In this document: positions 8,463 to 16,804 of the stretch, one piece after another
Layout: each line of letters begins with the position of its first letter
Numbering within the stretch: position 1 is the stretch's first letter
NCBI RefSeq assembly: GCF_029872155.1
Contig: NZ_JARXLA010000002.1
Coordinates: forward strand, 248,001-312,000
Source of the DNA: Hyphomicrobium sp. D-2
Lineage (GTDB): Bacteria > Pseudomonadota > Alphaproteobacteria > Rhizobiales > Hyphomicrobiaceae
Reading direction: 5' to 3'
DNA length: 64,000 bases
The notes under the pieces: model-generated
The model's database searches: none
Told to the model about the DNA's origin: nothing
What the model saw: only the letters and a program-made list of their open reading frames with translations
Program-made: the position numbers and the translations under genes

Positions 8463-9955
8463 GGTACAGCGAAGCACGTAAAGACCCCAACCTGTTCGGG
8501 CCGTGGTTCTCCGGCCCTTCATGGGGCACCTGGGATGTGATCGCCAAGGCAGTGTTTGGCGAGGCGCTGACGGCTGATGAACTCAAGGTGTTTGCAGAGT
8601 TGGCCGGGCACGATCAGGCACCGACTTCGCAGGCCGATGAGATCTGGATCGCAGGTGGTCGCCGTGGCGGCAAGGACGTCAACGCCGCCTCACTGGTGGC
8701 CTTTCTCGCAACCGTTGGCGCTGAGCTTCTGAACTTCCGCGCGCACCTGGTGCGAGGCGAGCGGGGCGTTGTGCAGTTGCTGGCGGTCGACCGCGATCAG
8801 GCAAAGATCGCGATGGGGTATCTGAAAGCCTACTTTGAGCAACTGCTGCTGGCGCAGATGGTACTGGGCACGACTGCCGACACCATCGAGCTGAACAACG
8901 GGCTATCCATCGAAATCACGACGAACGACAAGCGCCGCGTGCGCGGGCGGACCGTAGTAGCCGCCGTGCTCGATGAGGTCGCACACTGGTTGCCGAGCGA
9001 GACCTCCACCAATCCGGACACGGAAGTATATCGGGCGCTCAAGCCCGCCATGGCGACCATTCCGAACGCCTTGTTGATCGGTATCTCGTCACCCTATGCC
9101 CGCCGTGGGCTGTTTTGGAAGAAATACCAAGCGCATTACGGCAAGCCGGGTCGCGTGCTGTTCCTGAAAGCGCCGACATGGGTGCTCAACCCGACGCTGC
9201 CGCGCGATGGTGACTTCCTGACTGAAGCCTTCAACGACGATCCCATCAATGCAGCCAGCGAGTTCGGCGCCGAGTTTCGATCCGATGTTGAGCGCTTCAT
9301 CACCTTGGAGGTGGTGCAGGCCTGCGTATCGCCCAGCGTGTTTGAGCGCCTGCGCGCTGCCGGTGTCACGCACTTCGCATTCGTCGATCCGGCAGGTGGC
9401 TCTGGCTCCGACAGTATGACATTGGCAGTCGGGCACCGGGATGGTGACATGGCCGTGCTGGATGCTGTCAGGGAGCGCAAACCGCCGTTCTCGCCGGAGT
9501 CAGTGGTGGTTGAGTTCGCGGAGACGCTGAAGGCCTACGGCATCACGCGCATCACCGGGGATCGGTACGCTTCCGAGTGGCCCCGTGAGCAGTTTCGCAA
9601 GCAAGGCATTGCTTACGACACGTCAGAAAAGACCCGCAGCGATCTCTATCGAAACATGCTCCCGGTGCTGAACAGTAACAAGGCGGATCTGCTGGATAAC
9701 GGCCGGCTCGTTGCTCAGATCGTGAGCCTTGAGCGTCGTGTATCGCGTGGGGGCAAGGAAATCATCGACGCACCGCCTGGTGGCCATGAGGACCTCTGCA
9801 ACGCAGTGGCTGGCGTCATTGATCTGTGTGCGGTCCGCCGCGAGTTCATGCCGCCAACTGCCGTTGTCGGGCGGTGGGGGCGACCGACCGAATACTCTGA
9901 GTTTTCCGATGAGCCGGAGTCCGCGTGCCCCTACGTGGGGCGTGTTGATCGGTAG
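8459..9955 (+). CDS. terL: Phage terminase large subunit
   Basis: 498 residues, complete. The ATPase domain has a Walker-A-like GGRRGGKD (66-73), Walker B VVAAVLDE (166-173) and a coupling motif GISSP (208-212). The RNase-H-like nuclease has Asp310 (FAFVDPAGG), Asp368 (TGDRYASEW) and Asp445 (GGHEDLCNAV). All key residues are present, so DNA cutting and packaging motor activity are expected. A portal gene normally follows terL in a phage; none does here. The packaged DNA would therefore enter a procapsid supplied from elsewhere, which is the key argument for a satellite-type life cycle. Confidence 0.95.
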   Translation: MRYSEARKDPNLFGPWFSGPSWGTWDVIAKAVFGEALTADELKVFAELAGHDQAPTSQADEIWIAGGRRGGKDVNAASLVAFLATVGAELLNFRAHLVRGERGVVQLLAVDRDQAKIAMGYLKAYFEQLLLAQMVLGTTADTIELNNGLSIEITTNDKRRVRGRTVVAAVLDEVAHWLPSETSTNPDTEVYRALKPAMATIPNALLIGISSPYARRGLFWKKYQAHYGKPGRVLFLKAPTWVLNPTLPRDGDFLTEAFNDDPINAASEFGAEFRSDVERFITLEVVQACVSPSVFERLRAAGVTHFAFVDPAGGSGSDSMTLAVGHRDGDMAVLDAVRERKPPFSPESVVVEFAETLKAYGITRITGDRYASEWPREQFRKQGIAYDTSEKTRSDLYRNMLPVLNSNKADLLDNGRLVAQIVSLERRVSRGGKEIIDAPPGGHEDLCNAVAGVIDLCAVRREFMPPTAVVGRWGRPTEYSEFSDEPESACPYVGRVDR

Positions 9956-10025
9956 TCTGTCTGCGTAGTGCAGTTGCGTTCGAGTGGAGGTGTGAGTTCA
10001 GACAAAACAACGAGAGAGATGGAAA

Positions 10026-10910
10026 ATGCTGAAAAGCTTGCCGGGCCAAGATGGCCGCATCACCGTGAATGGACGTTATGTTGGCACGTGGCAGTGGGGG
10101 GACAAACAGAACCCCATCTTTGCCAAGCTCAAGGATGCCTATGACTCCAGCTTGAACGTGGCGCGAGAGTTTGGGAAGCGTCGCCAGGATCTGCAAAGCA
10201 ACGAGCATCTGACGGACACCGGACGGAAGTTCGAACTTGAGAAGTGGGCTCGCGCTTCGGCTTTGGGGCCTCTTGCAAAAGCAAGGAAGCTTGCCATCCC
10301 GGCAGCGAAACGAGAAATCGAGGCGCGCACGAACCGCCTGCACGTCGAAGGGCCGGACAAGTCGGACCTAGCGGGCGCAGTGATGCGTGGCGAGATCCGC
10401 ACATGGCTACGGGGCTTGCCGGCCAAGGGGCGCAGCGCGGTTCTGGATGCGGATGCAGATCCACTGATCGCACTGGCAATCGTTGAGGGGCCGGCGGCGC
10501 TTTCTGGCGTTTCACCCTCGCGACACGCGCGGCTCGTCGAGAAAGCCATTGATGCTTTGCATCCGGGCGAACGCGAGGAAGTTGCCGAACTGCAGAAGGC
10601 CGTTGAAACGGTCGAGCGCATGGTCTCTGCGGCGGAGGTGAGCATGCAGAGTGAGTTCGCTCTCACGACGCGGGCGTTTCAGTCATGGCTCGACGGTGCT
10701 CCGCTTGAGGGCGTGAGCCGCACTTTTCTCAAGCAGCGCGACGGGCATGTGTACGCCTTCACACGCGGCGCAGACGGGCAGGTGAAGCAGGAGATCGCAA
10801 GCGTCGATCAGATCACGGTCGGCATCTGGATCAAGGACGACGATCCGTCGACGCACATTCCGAAGGACTGGCTGGGCAAGCCTGGCGACGTCCTGCTTAG
10901 CGCTGCGTAA
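10026..10910 (+). CDS. Hypothetical protein downstream of terL
   Basis: 294 residues; not recognised. The N-terminus (GQDGRITVNGRYVGTWQWGD) looks like a small beta element. The middle is helical and charged, with LPAKGRSAVLDADADPLIAL and coiled-coil-like REEVAELQKAVETVERMVSA. It has no membrane segment and none of the expected portal features (portals are usually over 400 aa). ATG 10026 follows GAGAGATGGAAA. Its place after terL suggests a packaging or head-related job, but nothing in the sequence proves it. Confidence 0.6.
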   Translation: MLKSLPGQDGRITVNGRYVGTWQWGDKQNPIFAKLKDAYDSSLNVAREFGKRRQDLQSNEHLTDTGRKFELEKWARASALGPLAKARKLAIPAAKREIEARTNRLHVEGPDKSDLAGAVMRGEIRTWLRGLPAKGRSAVLDADADPLIALAIVEGPAALSGVSPSRHARLVEKAIDALHPGEREEVAELQKAVETVERMVSAAEVSMQSEFALTTRAFQSWLDGAPLEGVSRTFLKQRDGHVYAFTRGADGQVKQEIASVDQITVGIWIKDDDPSTHIPKDWLGKPGDVLLSAA

Positions 10911-10941
10911 GGTTTCGCTGCGGGCAAGCTCGCGGCTTTTA

Positions 10942-10974
10942 GGGGGCGGCCGGGAAACCGGTCGCTCCTGTAGG
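10942..10974 (+). promoter_or_regulatory. GNRA-capped intergenic hairpin
   Basis: GCGGCCGG (10946-10953) pairs with CCGGTCGC around a GAAA tetraloop, in the 75-bp gap before the gene at 10986. There is no T-run, so it is not an obvious terminator. It could be an mRNA-processing or stability structure. Confidence 0.4.
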
Positions 10975-10985
10975 CGGAGGGAAAC

Positions 10986-11354
10986 ATGACGTCAGATCGT
11001 TGTCTCAAGGCCGCACAGGCCGGCCAAAAGCGTGATCGTGCATTCTTCAACTGCAACCCAGAGCGTCACTTCAGAGCGCGGCGGGCGCTACCCCACGAGG
11101 CCAAATACTGGTCATCAAGCAAAGACGAAATCGACGGAACTGAAGTTTGGCTTTTGGTCTGGCGCAATCCGCTTGGCGAAATCATTCCAATGGTCGTTAA
11201 GCCAAACAGCCGGACAGCGATAGTCGATGACGAGGCGTTTCTCTCGGAGCTATTCGCATCGACCAACTCACACAAGGACTTCGGCAAACCCGGGTTCATA
11301 CAATTTAGCGGGGAGCAGGCGCTCGCGTGGCGCCAGAAAGCAGGTGTGCAATGA
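10986..11354 (+). CDS. Hypothetical protein upstream of the tape-measure gene
   Basis: 122 residues; family not recognised. ATG 10986 is preceded by GGCGGAGGGAAAC, a strong ribosome-binding site. Predicted mixed alpha/beta (TEVWLLVWRNPLGEIIPMVV). The stop overlaps the tape-measure ATG in an ATGA junction, indicating translational coupling. In ordinary phages this place often holds a tail-assembly chaperone, but this protein shows no sign of the usual frameshift arrangement. Confidence 0.6.
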   Translation: MTSDRCLKAAQAGQKRDRAFFNCNPERHFRARRALPHEAKYWSSSKDEIDGTEVWLLVWRNPLGEIIPMVVKPNSRTAIVDDEAFLSELFASTNSHKDFGKPGFIQFSGEQALAWRQKAGVQ

Positions 11355-13897
11355 GCGTCGATATTGCGACTTTGGGAATCGAAGTCAAATCCGACAAGGC
11401 GTTGACTGCGAAGCAGCGCTTGGAAATGCTCGCTGAGACGGGCAGGAAACTCGAAGGCCAGATGACGCGCATGGTCTCTGGGGGTGACCGCTTGCAGTCC
11501 GGCCATGCCAGAATGGCGGTCGCAGCCGAAGCAGCCCGACGCGCTGCTGGCAGCTTATCTGTGCAGACTTCAGACGCGGCAGACAAACTTCGCAAAATGG
11601 CGCAGGCGGCATCGACTCTTGACGGCCCTCTGGGCGGCGTTGCTTCGCGCATCAGGTCTCTCGGTTCTCTGGTTCGGGAAACGAGCGTGGGACTAGCATT
11701 GTTGGCCACTGGTGCGGCGGCAGCGGTGTTAGCGATCACAAGGTTTGGGACGCAATTCGCAGATTCCTGGTCGGATATGTCAAGCCGGGTGGGCTTGGCT
11801 ATCGGTAACATGGACGCCGCGGCTGTCGTGATGGACCGCCTTGCAACAGTCGCGCGGCGGACCTACTCGGCACTTGAAACGACAGCCGAAAGCTTCGTCC
11901 GCAATTCGACCACGCTCCGCGAGCTTGGAAAAAACACAGCGCAGCAGCTCGATTTCACCGAAGCGTTGAACCTCGCCCTTGTCGTCTCTGGTGCGAAAGC
12001 GGATCGAGCCAGAATGCTTCAGGAATCTCTGGGCCGAGCGATGGCTGGCGGCGCGCTTCGCGGGACGGAATTAAATTCAGTCATTGAACAAGGCGGACGC
12101 GTTGCGGAGGCGATTGCGGAGGAACTCGGCGTTGGCGTGAACCAGCTTCGCGCTTTCGGCAATCAGGGCAAAATTACCTCTGAAGTCATGTACAACGCCA
12201 TGACAAAGCGTCTGATGCAGTTCCGCGAGGAAGCCGAAAAAATGCCTGCGACGTTGGGCGACGGCTTTACGCTACTACGCAATTCATTCATGCGACTGAT
12301 CGGAACTTACGATCAGAGCAACAAACTCAGTGAGTCTGTCGCTATGAGCTTCGTCGCAGTAGCCGACAGCTTGAAAACGGTTGCCCGTACTGCTGTAGTT
12401 GCGGCCAGCTCTATTGCTTTGGTATTCGCCTCATCAATTATCACCGGCATCTACGCGCTCAGCACTGCAATCTTGGTCGGCGCTGTCGGGGCCATGCGAG
12501 CGTTGACGGTGGCAGTGGCGGCAAATCCGCTTGGTGCTCTTGCTGTCGTTATCGGCACGGTGATTTCGACTCTGTGGCAGTTCAGCGACCGCATGGTTCA
12601 GGTCAGTGGCCGGACGATCCATCTCGGCAATACGCTCGATGCGGTCTGGACCACCATCACCGAGTCCGTGAACATCGCAATCACTGCCATCACCTCACTG
12701 CGAGACTGGCTATGGAAAAAGCTTGGCCTTGATGGTTTCGCCTCTATGGCAAAGTCGGTGTTCAGCGGCATCGCAGAATCTGCGACCAATCTTGCAACGT
12801 CAGTATGGGGCTTCATTAAGCGAAATTGGAGCGCTGCTGCCGACATTGCTGAATCCGGCGCGGCCAGCCTCAAGCAGTACATGAGTGAACTGGATGCCGA
12901 CACCAAAAAGGCGGCTGACAGTATCGTGGCGTCGGTGACGAAGATCGGCAAGGCTTGGGACAAGATCAATGTGACCCGTCTCGCATTCGCCGCCAACATG
13001 CCATCGAGCGTGGTGATGCCGGAGAAAGAAAAGACCAGCCCCCCGCCAGCCGTTGCTGATATGTCCGCGTACGATAAGGCGATTGAGCAAACTCAAAAAC
13101 GCATTGAGGGCATGCGGATCGAGGCGGCGTCATATGACATGGCTGGTGGAGCGGCTGCGCGATACCGCACTGTCATGGAGCTAACGAACCTCGCTACGTC
13201 AGAAGGCATTGTACTCAACGAAAGCCAGATTGCGCAGATTCAGCGGCTTGGAAGCGATGTTGAATCGCTGACGGCTCACCTCGACGGACTACAGGTGATG
13301 GCTGAAAACCTGACGCCGTTCGAGGCATATGGCAAAGAGCTTGAGCGGCTTGATTACCTTGTTCAGAAGAACGCACTGAGCATGGAGGATTACGAAAAGG
13401 CGGCTACACGCGCAGCAGAAAACGCCGGCATCGCATGGCACCAGACCGCCGACACGATAACGGGTGCCATCGTCGCTGTTGCCAAGTCGTCGGGTGAGTC
13501 CAACAAGACCATGTCGAAGATTGCGCAGGCGGCTGGCATTGCGCAGGCAATCGTCAACACCCACGTCGGCATCACAAAGGCATTGGCTTCATCTGCACCG
13601 CCTTGGAACTTCGCGCTTGCGGCTGCTGTGGCTGCGCAGGGTTTTGCATCTGTCGCGGCGATCCGTAGTCAGAGCACTTCCATCGGCTCGATTTCAACGC
13701 CGTCTGTGTCGTCGGCATCGAGTGCGCCTGCTCAGATCCCAACGGCCACGAACGATAAGCCGACGCAGCCAGCCACAACGATTGTCATCAACGGCGAACG
13801 GTTCGGATACAAAGAGATCGAAGAACTGGTCGAACGGCTGAGCGAGCATGGTCGCGATGGTGGTCGGATTGTCGTGCAGCGAGGGAGCGACTGGTAA
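11351..13897 (+). CDS. Phage tail tape-measure protein
   Basis: 848 residues from ATG 11351, which overlaps the preceding stop. The N-terminal tape-measure domain (about residues 130-300) includes LETTAESFVRNSTTLRELGK and LGRAMAGGALRGTELNSVIE, then EELGVGVNQLRAFGNQGKIT. Hydrophobic segments lie near residues 117-138 and 345-415. The C-terminal half is Ala-rich and helical and ends at DW. By the usual rule of about 1.5 angstrom of tail per residue it would specify a tail of roughly 125 nm. No tail-tube, sheath, chaperone or baseplate gene accompanies it, which is very unusual. Confidence 0.9.
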   Translation: MSVDIATLGIEVKSDKALTAKQRLEMLAETGRKLEGQMTRMVSGGDRLQSGHARMAVAAEAARRAAGSLSVQTSDAADKLRKMAQAASTLDGPLGGVASRIRSLGSLVRETSVGLALLATGAAAAVLAITRFGTQFADSWSDMSSRVGLAIGNMDAAAVVMDRLATVARRTYSALETTAESFVRNSTTLRELGKNTAQQLDFTEALNLALVVSGAKADRARMLQESLGRAMAGGALRGTELNSVIEQGGRVAEAIAEELGVGVNQLRAFGNQGKITSEVMYNAMTKRLMQFREEAEKMPATLGDGFTLLRNSFMRLIGTYDQSNKLSESVAMSFVAVADSLKTVARTAVVAASSIALVFASSIITGIYALSTAILVGAVGAMRALTVAVAANPLGALAVVIGTVISTLWQFSDRMVQVSGRTIHLGNTLDAVWTTITESVNIAITAITSLRDWLWKKLGLDGFASMAKSVFSGIAESATNLATSVWGFIKRNWSAAADIAESGAASLKQYMSELDADTKKAADSIVASVTKIGKAWDKINVTRLAFAANMPSSVVMPEKEKTSPPPAVADMSAYDKAIEQTQKRIEGMRIEAASYDMAGGAAARYRTVMELTNLATSEGIVLNESQIAQIQRLGSDVESLTAHLDGLQVMAENLTPFEAYGKELERLDYLVQKNALSMEDYEKAATRAAENAGIAWHQTADTITGAIVAVAKSSGESNKTMSKIAQAAGIAQAIVNTHVGITKALASSAPPWNFALAAAVAAQGFASVAAIRSQSTSIGSISTPSVSSASSAPAQIPTATNDKPTQPATTIVINGERFGYKEIEELVERLSEHGRDGGRIVVQRGSDW

Positions 13898-14208
13898 TGG
13901 AGAGGTACATCAACAGCGACAACAAGCCGGTGGAAGTCATTGTCACCGACAGGCTTGTGCGACCACTTGGCAATACGCTCACGGTTGCCATTTGGGCAAT
14001 CGTCGATTGCCTGGCGCGTGAGAACCCCGGAAAGCGGGCTGAAATCGAGGAGCGGCTATTGATGGTGGCAGAGATCCTCGACCGCGACCAAGATCAGGCA
14101 ACGAAGTACGATACCGAGCTTCTCCGAGAACTGGCGAAGATGATGCACTTGCGAACAGCGACACCTTGGAAGCCGCGCGTCGTTACGAATGACGACCCGC
14201 AGACGTGA
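13897..14208 (+). CDS. Hypothetical protein after the tape-measure gene
   Basis: 103 residues; starts in a TAATG overlap with the tape-measure stop, so it is translationally coupled. Mostly helical and charged (ERLLMVAEILDRDQDQATKY). Not recognised. It is the last gene of the long rightward operon; the hairpin array begins 24 bp after its stop. Confidence 0.65.
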   Translation: MERYINSDNKPVEVIVTDRLVRPLGNTLTVAIWAIVDCLARENPGKRAEIEERLLMVAEILDRDQDQATKYDTELLRELAKMMHLRTATPWKPRVVTNDDPQT

Positions 14209-14232
14209 AAGCGGCGGCACCGAGCGCTGAGG

Positions 14233-14508
14233 GGTACTCACCGGGTGAGTATCCTTCTTGCGCAAGGGTAGCCACAATGTGGTCCCCCTTGCAGGGTCCA
14301 TCCTCAGTCGGAGGACGGACAGGTTCATTCCCCATCGGGGGTTGGATGTTCACCCGCCGATGGCGGACGGATGACGTCCACCGTTGGTGAAGGTCTCAGT
14401 GGGGACACTTCCTCCAATGGAGGAAGACCCCGTGCCGGGTATATGCGTCACGCACATACCTTCAAGGTGTGGCCATGGTGGCAAAGGTGTGGGAATGACA
14501 CCCACACC
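14233..14508. repeat. Array of twelve tandem hairpins, most with three-base loops
   Basis: Nearly all of this 276-bp gap between convergent genes folds into consecutive, unrelated hairpins. Spans and loops: 14233-14254 (CGG), 14257-14266 (palindrome), 14272-14282 (AAT), 14286-14296 (TGC), 14297-14319 (AGTCG), 14330-14340 (ATC), 14354-14366 (GAT), 14379-14389 (GTT), 14408-14426 (AAT, 8-bp stem CTTCCTCC/GGAGGAAG), 14438-14460 (TCA), 14472-14482 (TGG), 14486-14508 (7-base loop, 8-bp stem). Nine have exactly three loop bases. Stem sequences differ from one another, so this is not a copied repeat, and U-tracts are absent. Function unknown. Confidence 0.75.
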
Positions 14509-14519
14509 CTGCTGATGCG

Positions 14520-15317
14520 TCAGGCTACTCTCTCCTCAAATTTGAGGGCAGTGCCGGTCATGCTGAACACGGCAGCGGCGAGTTCGACGGCAGCCCATTG
14601 CTCGCGGTCTTCACTCGGGTCGAGTTCAAGGCTAAGGCCGCGAAGGTGAGCTACCGGGTCATCCCAAACACCGGGAAGCCAGCTACCGTTGCTCATGTGC
14701 AATACGACTGCTGCGCGGTCGAGAAGGTCGCTCATGCCCCGCACTGGGCGCGAATGGATGCGTGCGCAGACGGAATGTGTTCTCCCTGTCGCTGCCATTA
14801 GCTGTTCGTGCCAGTAGGGATCGCCGGGTGGAGCATTGTCCCAGTGGTCGATCACAACGCTAAGCTCTGCCGCCAGACGGCGAAGCTCGATGAAATCAGC
14901 AGAGGGCGTAACAGGCGCTGACACCGCATCGAAGCCTTTCGTCACTGGCGACGGCGACGCTACATGCGGCTTGCTTTCCACCTTGCGTGTATCGTCGGCC
15001 AACATCAGCAGGCTCGCCACAATCTGGCGTGACAGGGTTGCGTCCTGCTCATCGTTGTCATCGAACCTGGCCGCTGTCGTGGTGTAGACCGAGGCAAGCG
15101 CGGCGGCCTTCGCTTTGATGCCTTGCACGGTCGTCACGCGCGCGGCGATGATCTGGTCGACGATGGCGTTGTAGGCGCCCAGTGCTTTGTCTAGCGTTGC
15201 ATCGTCGTAGGCCATCTTCACGATCTTTTCCGCACGCTCCAGCTTTCGGGCGAGAGAGATCAGCTTGGCATCGCGCTTCGGCGCGGCCTTGCGTTTGCGT
15301 TTAGCTGCCATCGTCAT
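14520..15317 (-). CDS. Hypothetical protein with RPVR-x3-DLLD motif
   Basis: 265 residues from ATG 15317, preceded by GGGGAGGG and overlapping the upstream stop as ATGA. Lys/Arg-rich start (MTMAAKRKRKAAPKR), a helical middle, then a C-terminal domain with SRPVRGMSDLLDRAAVVLHM. That motif matches RPVRSLADLLDIAEMVV in the gene at 15792, so the two share a paralogous domain. Third gene of a leftward operon. No known function. The hairpin array lies just beyond its stop. Confidence 0.7.
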   Translation of the reverse strand: MTMAAKRKRKAAPKRDAKLISLARKLERAEKIVKMAYDDATLDKALGAYNAIVDQIIAARVTTVQGIKAKAAALASVYTTTAARFDDNDEQDATLSRQIVASLLMLADDTRKVESKPHVASPSPVTKGFDAVSAPVTPSADFIELRRLAAELSVVIDHWDNAPPGDPYWHEQLMAATGRTHSVCARIHSRPVRGMSDLLDRAAVVLHMSNGSWLPGVWDDPVAHLRGLSLELDPSEDREQWAAVELAAAVFSMTGTALKFEERVA

Positions 15318-15799
15318 GCCCTCCCCACAGGTGGTGCCGGGATCGTCGCGGGGCGATGGCTGGGCAGCCATGCCGGCGCTGGCTGATTGAATGCGTTGCA
15401 GTCCATCAGTTCGAGTCCGTTCCAAAGAGCACGCTTCGATTCATGGAGCAGGTCTCCAATAAGTGCGAAGGTCCCATCCTGGATGTCGTGCGTGCGTCTT
15501 CCGCCGCCTTGCAGCATCATCAGGTCGTCGACCAGCCGGGCGATGCACTCGATGCGGTAGAGATGACATTCGATGCGTGGCGATTTTCCGAGATACTCAC
15601 GCCAGGCGTTAGCGTCCCGGAGCAGTAGTTCCTGACGAATTGCAGCGGCGCGGGCTGCATCAATCTCGGCGGGTGACGGTGGCACGGCCTTAGGCGCGCG
15701 CTTGGTGCGCCTTGGTGCTGCGGCTTTTGCCTTTCGCGGTTTGCGCTTCGGTGTCGGGACGACAGTTCCGGCGATGTTGTCGTTCATGTGCTTAGCCAT
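15314..15799 (-). CDS. Hypothetical basic protein
   Basis: 161 residues from ATG 15799 (MAKHMNDNIAGTVVPTPKRK); both ends overlap neighbouring genes, which supports this start over an upstream one at 15898. The first 55 residues are rich in Lys, Arg, Pro and Ala, like a nucleic-acid-binding tail. The rest is helical (RIECHLYRIECIARLVDDLM). Middle gene of the leftward three-gene operon. Not recognised. Confidence 0.65.
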   Translation of the reverse strand: MAKHMNDNIAGTVVPTPKRKPRKAKAAAPRRTKRAPKAVPPSPAEIDAARAAAIRQELLLRDANAWREYLGKSPRIECHLYRIECIARLVDDLMMLQGGGRRTHDIQDGTFALIGDLLHESKRALWNGLELMDCNAFNQPAPAWLPSHRPATIPAPPVGRA

Positions 15800-16169
15800 T
15801 GCAGCGGCCTCCGAACTGGAGCAACGCGCGCAGAAGGGCGCGCTCAATGTTGAAGCGGTGCCCTTCGCAGAACTGCTCATCGGGCAGGCCGTTCTCATCG
15901 GCGGTCCAGCGCTCGGCTACGACCATTTCTGCAATGTCCAGAAGGTCGGCCAACGAGCGAACTGGCCGCTCAAGCAGGGTGACGATGGCATCGTCGATCA
16001 GGTCACTGGCGACGGCTGCGCGCGCCTCGTCACCGGCCCAGATGCAGTCGACGTAGGCCGACCGGGCTTGGCTGAAACGGAGAAGTTCAGGGGATTGCTG
16101 GCGCGGTGCGCTTGGGCGCGGGCGCAGGGGTGGTGTATAAGCTTCGGCAGCTCTGAGCATGGCTTCCAT
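15792..16169 (-). CDS. Hypothetical protein with RPVR-x3-DLLD motif (first gene of leftward operon)
   Basis: 125 residues; first gene of the leftward operon. It contains LLERPVRSLADLLDIAEMVV, the same motif as the third gene (14520-15317), in a helical context with similar layout upstream. Start ATG 16169; an ATG at 16160 is possible. Its promoter must lie in the divergent region with the inverted-repeat operator (16242-16288). The domain is common in rhizobial mobile DNA as far as I recall, but no function is known. Confidence 0.65.
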   Translation of the reverse strand: MEAMLRAAEAYTPPLRPRPSAPRQQSPELLRFSQARSAYVDCIWAGDEARAAVASDLIDDAIVTLLERPVRSLADLLDIAEMVVAERWTADENGLPDEQFCEGHRFNIERALLRALLQFGGRCNG

Positions 16170-16241
16170 CCGTGCTTGGGGTTAGGCCCTTGCTCGGTGT
16201 TAGCGCACCTGCAGGGGCCGCTTGCATTTAACGGCACTTCA

Positions 16242-16288
16242 ATGTAATACAATGTCGTCAATAGCAAGTCAATTACATTGTATTACAT
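16242..16288. promoter_or_regulatory. 14-bp perfect inverted repeat, divergent operator
   Basis: ATGTAATACAATGT (16242-16255) is exactly inverted as ACATTGTATTACAT (16275-16288); the centres are 33 bp apart, three helical turns. It lies between divergent operons and ends 2 bp before the RHH gene start. The AT-rich repeat stands out from the GC-rich surroundings. The likely ligand is the RHH protein encoded next to it, acting as autorepressor and perhaps switching the leftward operon. Confidence 0.75.
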
Positions 16289-16290
16289 AG

Positions 16291-16452
16291 ATGCAGAAAA
16301 AAGACAGACAACACTCCATCCGCCTTACGTCAGAGACGTCTGAAGCTATTCAAGAGATGGCTGAAGCTGAAAGCCGGTCGTTTGGATCTATGGTGGAGAT
16401 CGCTTTGCGTGATTTCATCGCCCGCAAGGCGAAACCGAAGGCCAAGCGATGA
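16291..16452 (+). CDS. Small ribbon-helix-helix DNA-binding protein
   Basis: 53 residues: MQKKDRQHSIRLTSETSEAI and then QEMAEAESRSFGSMVEIALR, ending in a basic tail. HSIRLTSETSEAI is an RHH beta strand plus helix, and SFGSMVEIALRDFI fits the second helix (CopG/Arc type). It starts 2 bp after the inverted repeat and overlaps the next gene by ATGA. It is probably the regulator that binds that operator. A toxin-antitoxin antitoxin is an alternative, but the partner does not look like a known toxin. Confidence 0.75.
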   Translation: MQKKDRQHSIRLTSETSEAIQEMAEAESRSFGSMVEIALRDFIARKAKPKAKR

Positions 16453-16757
16453 GAAGCCGCTCGGTCGTTCATGTGGTCGCGAACGACGTAATTTCAGTCG
16501 GAGCGAAGGAGCGGGTGAAGGTTCTAGGGCGAGTTGGCCCAGGTAAAGCAGGACGCACACACGAGCTGATCAGAGGCGAAGAAGCTATCAAGTCCACTGG
16601 CGGGTGGGCGCAGAAGGTTCGACTGATCGATTGGGCGCGCGATTGGTATCTTGAGATGGTCTACGATCCGGAGGGCCGAAGTCTTCCACGCTATGAGAAT
16701 GGCCGGTTGTCAGATCATCAGGGCTATGGATCTGCGAGATTCAAAACCAAGCGGTAG
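16449..16757 (+). CDS. Hypothetical protein coupled to the RHH regulator
   Basis: 102 residues, starting in an ATGA overlap with the RHH gene. The C-terminal part (WYLEMVYDPEGRSLPRYENG, then LSDHQGYGSARFK) resembles a conserved tail of rhizobial hypothetical proteins that I recall from mobile DNA but cannot assign. No toxin family signature is visible. Confidence 0.6.
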   Translation: MRSRSVVHVVANDVISVGAKERVKVLGRVGPGKAGRTHELIRGEEAIKSTGGWAQKVRLIDWARDWYLEMVYDPEGRSLPRYENGRLSDHQGYGSARFKTKR

Positions 16758-16804
16758 CCCGCACCAGCAGTGGGATGAAAACGGGCAAAGGTTAGGTGGC
16801 ATCA

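Noticed and set aside
14233-14508. CRISPR array
   Set aside because: The hairpins do not share a common repeat sequence or regular spacing, and no cas genes are present.
14233-14508. Integron attC-type recombination site cluster
   Set aside because: No attC core sites (GTTRRRY) in the right places, no tyrosine integron integrase adjacent, and the hairpins are too short.
16291-16757. Classical toxin-antitoxin pair
   Set aside because: The RHH protein would suit an antitoxin, but the 102-aa partner has no RelE, MazF, HipA, GNAT or PIN-like features; regulator plus unknown protein is the safer call.
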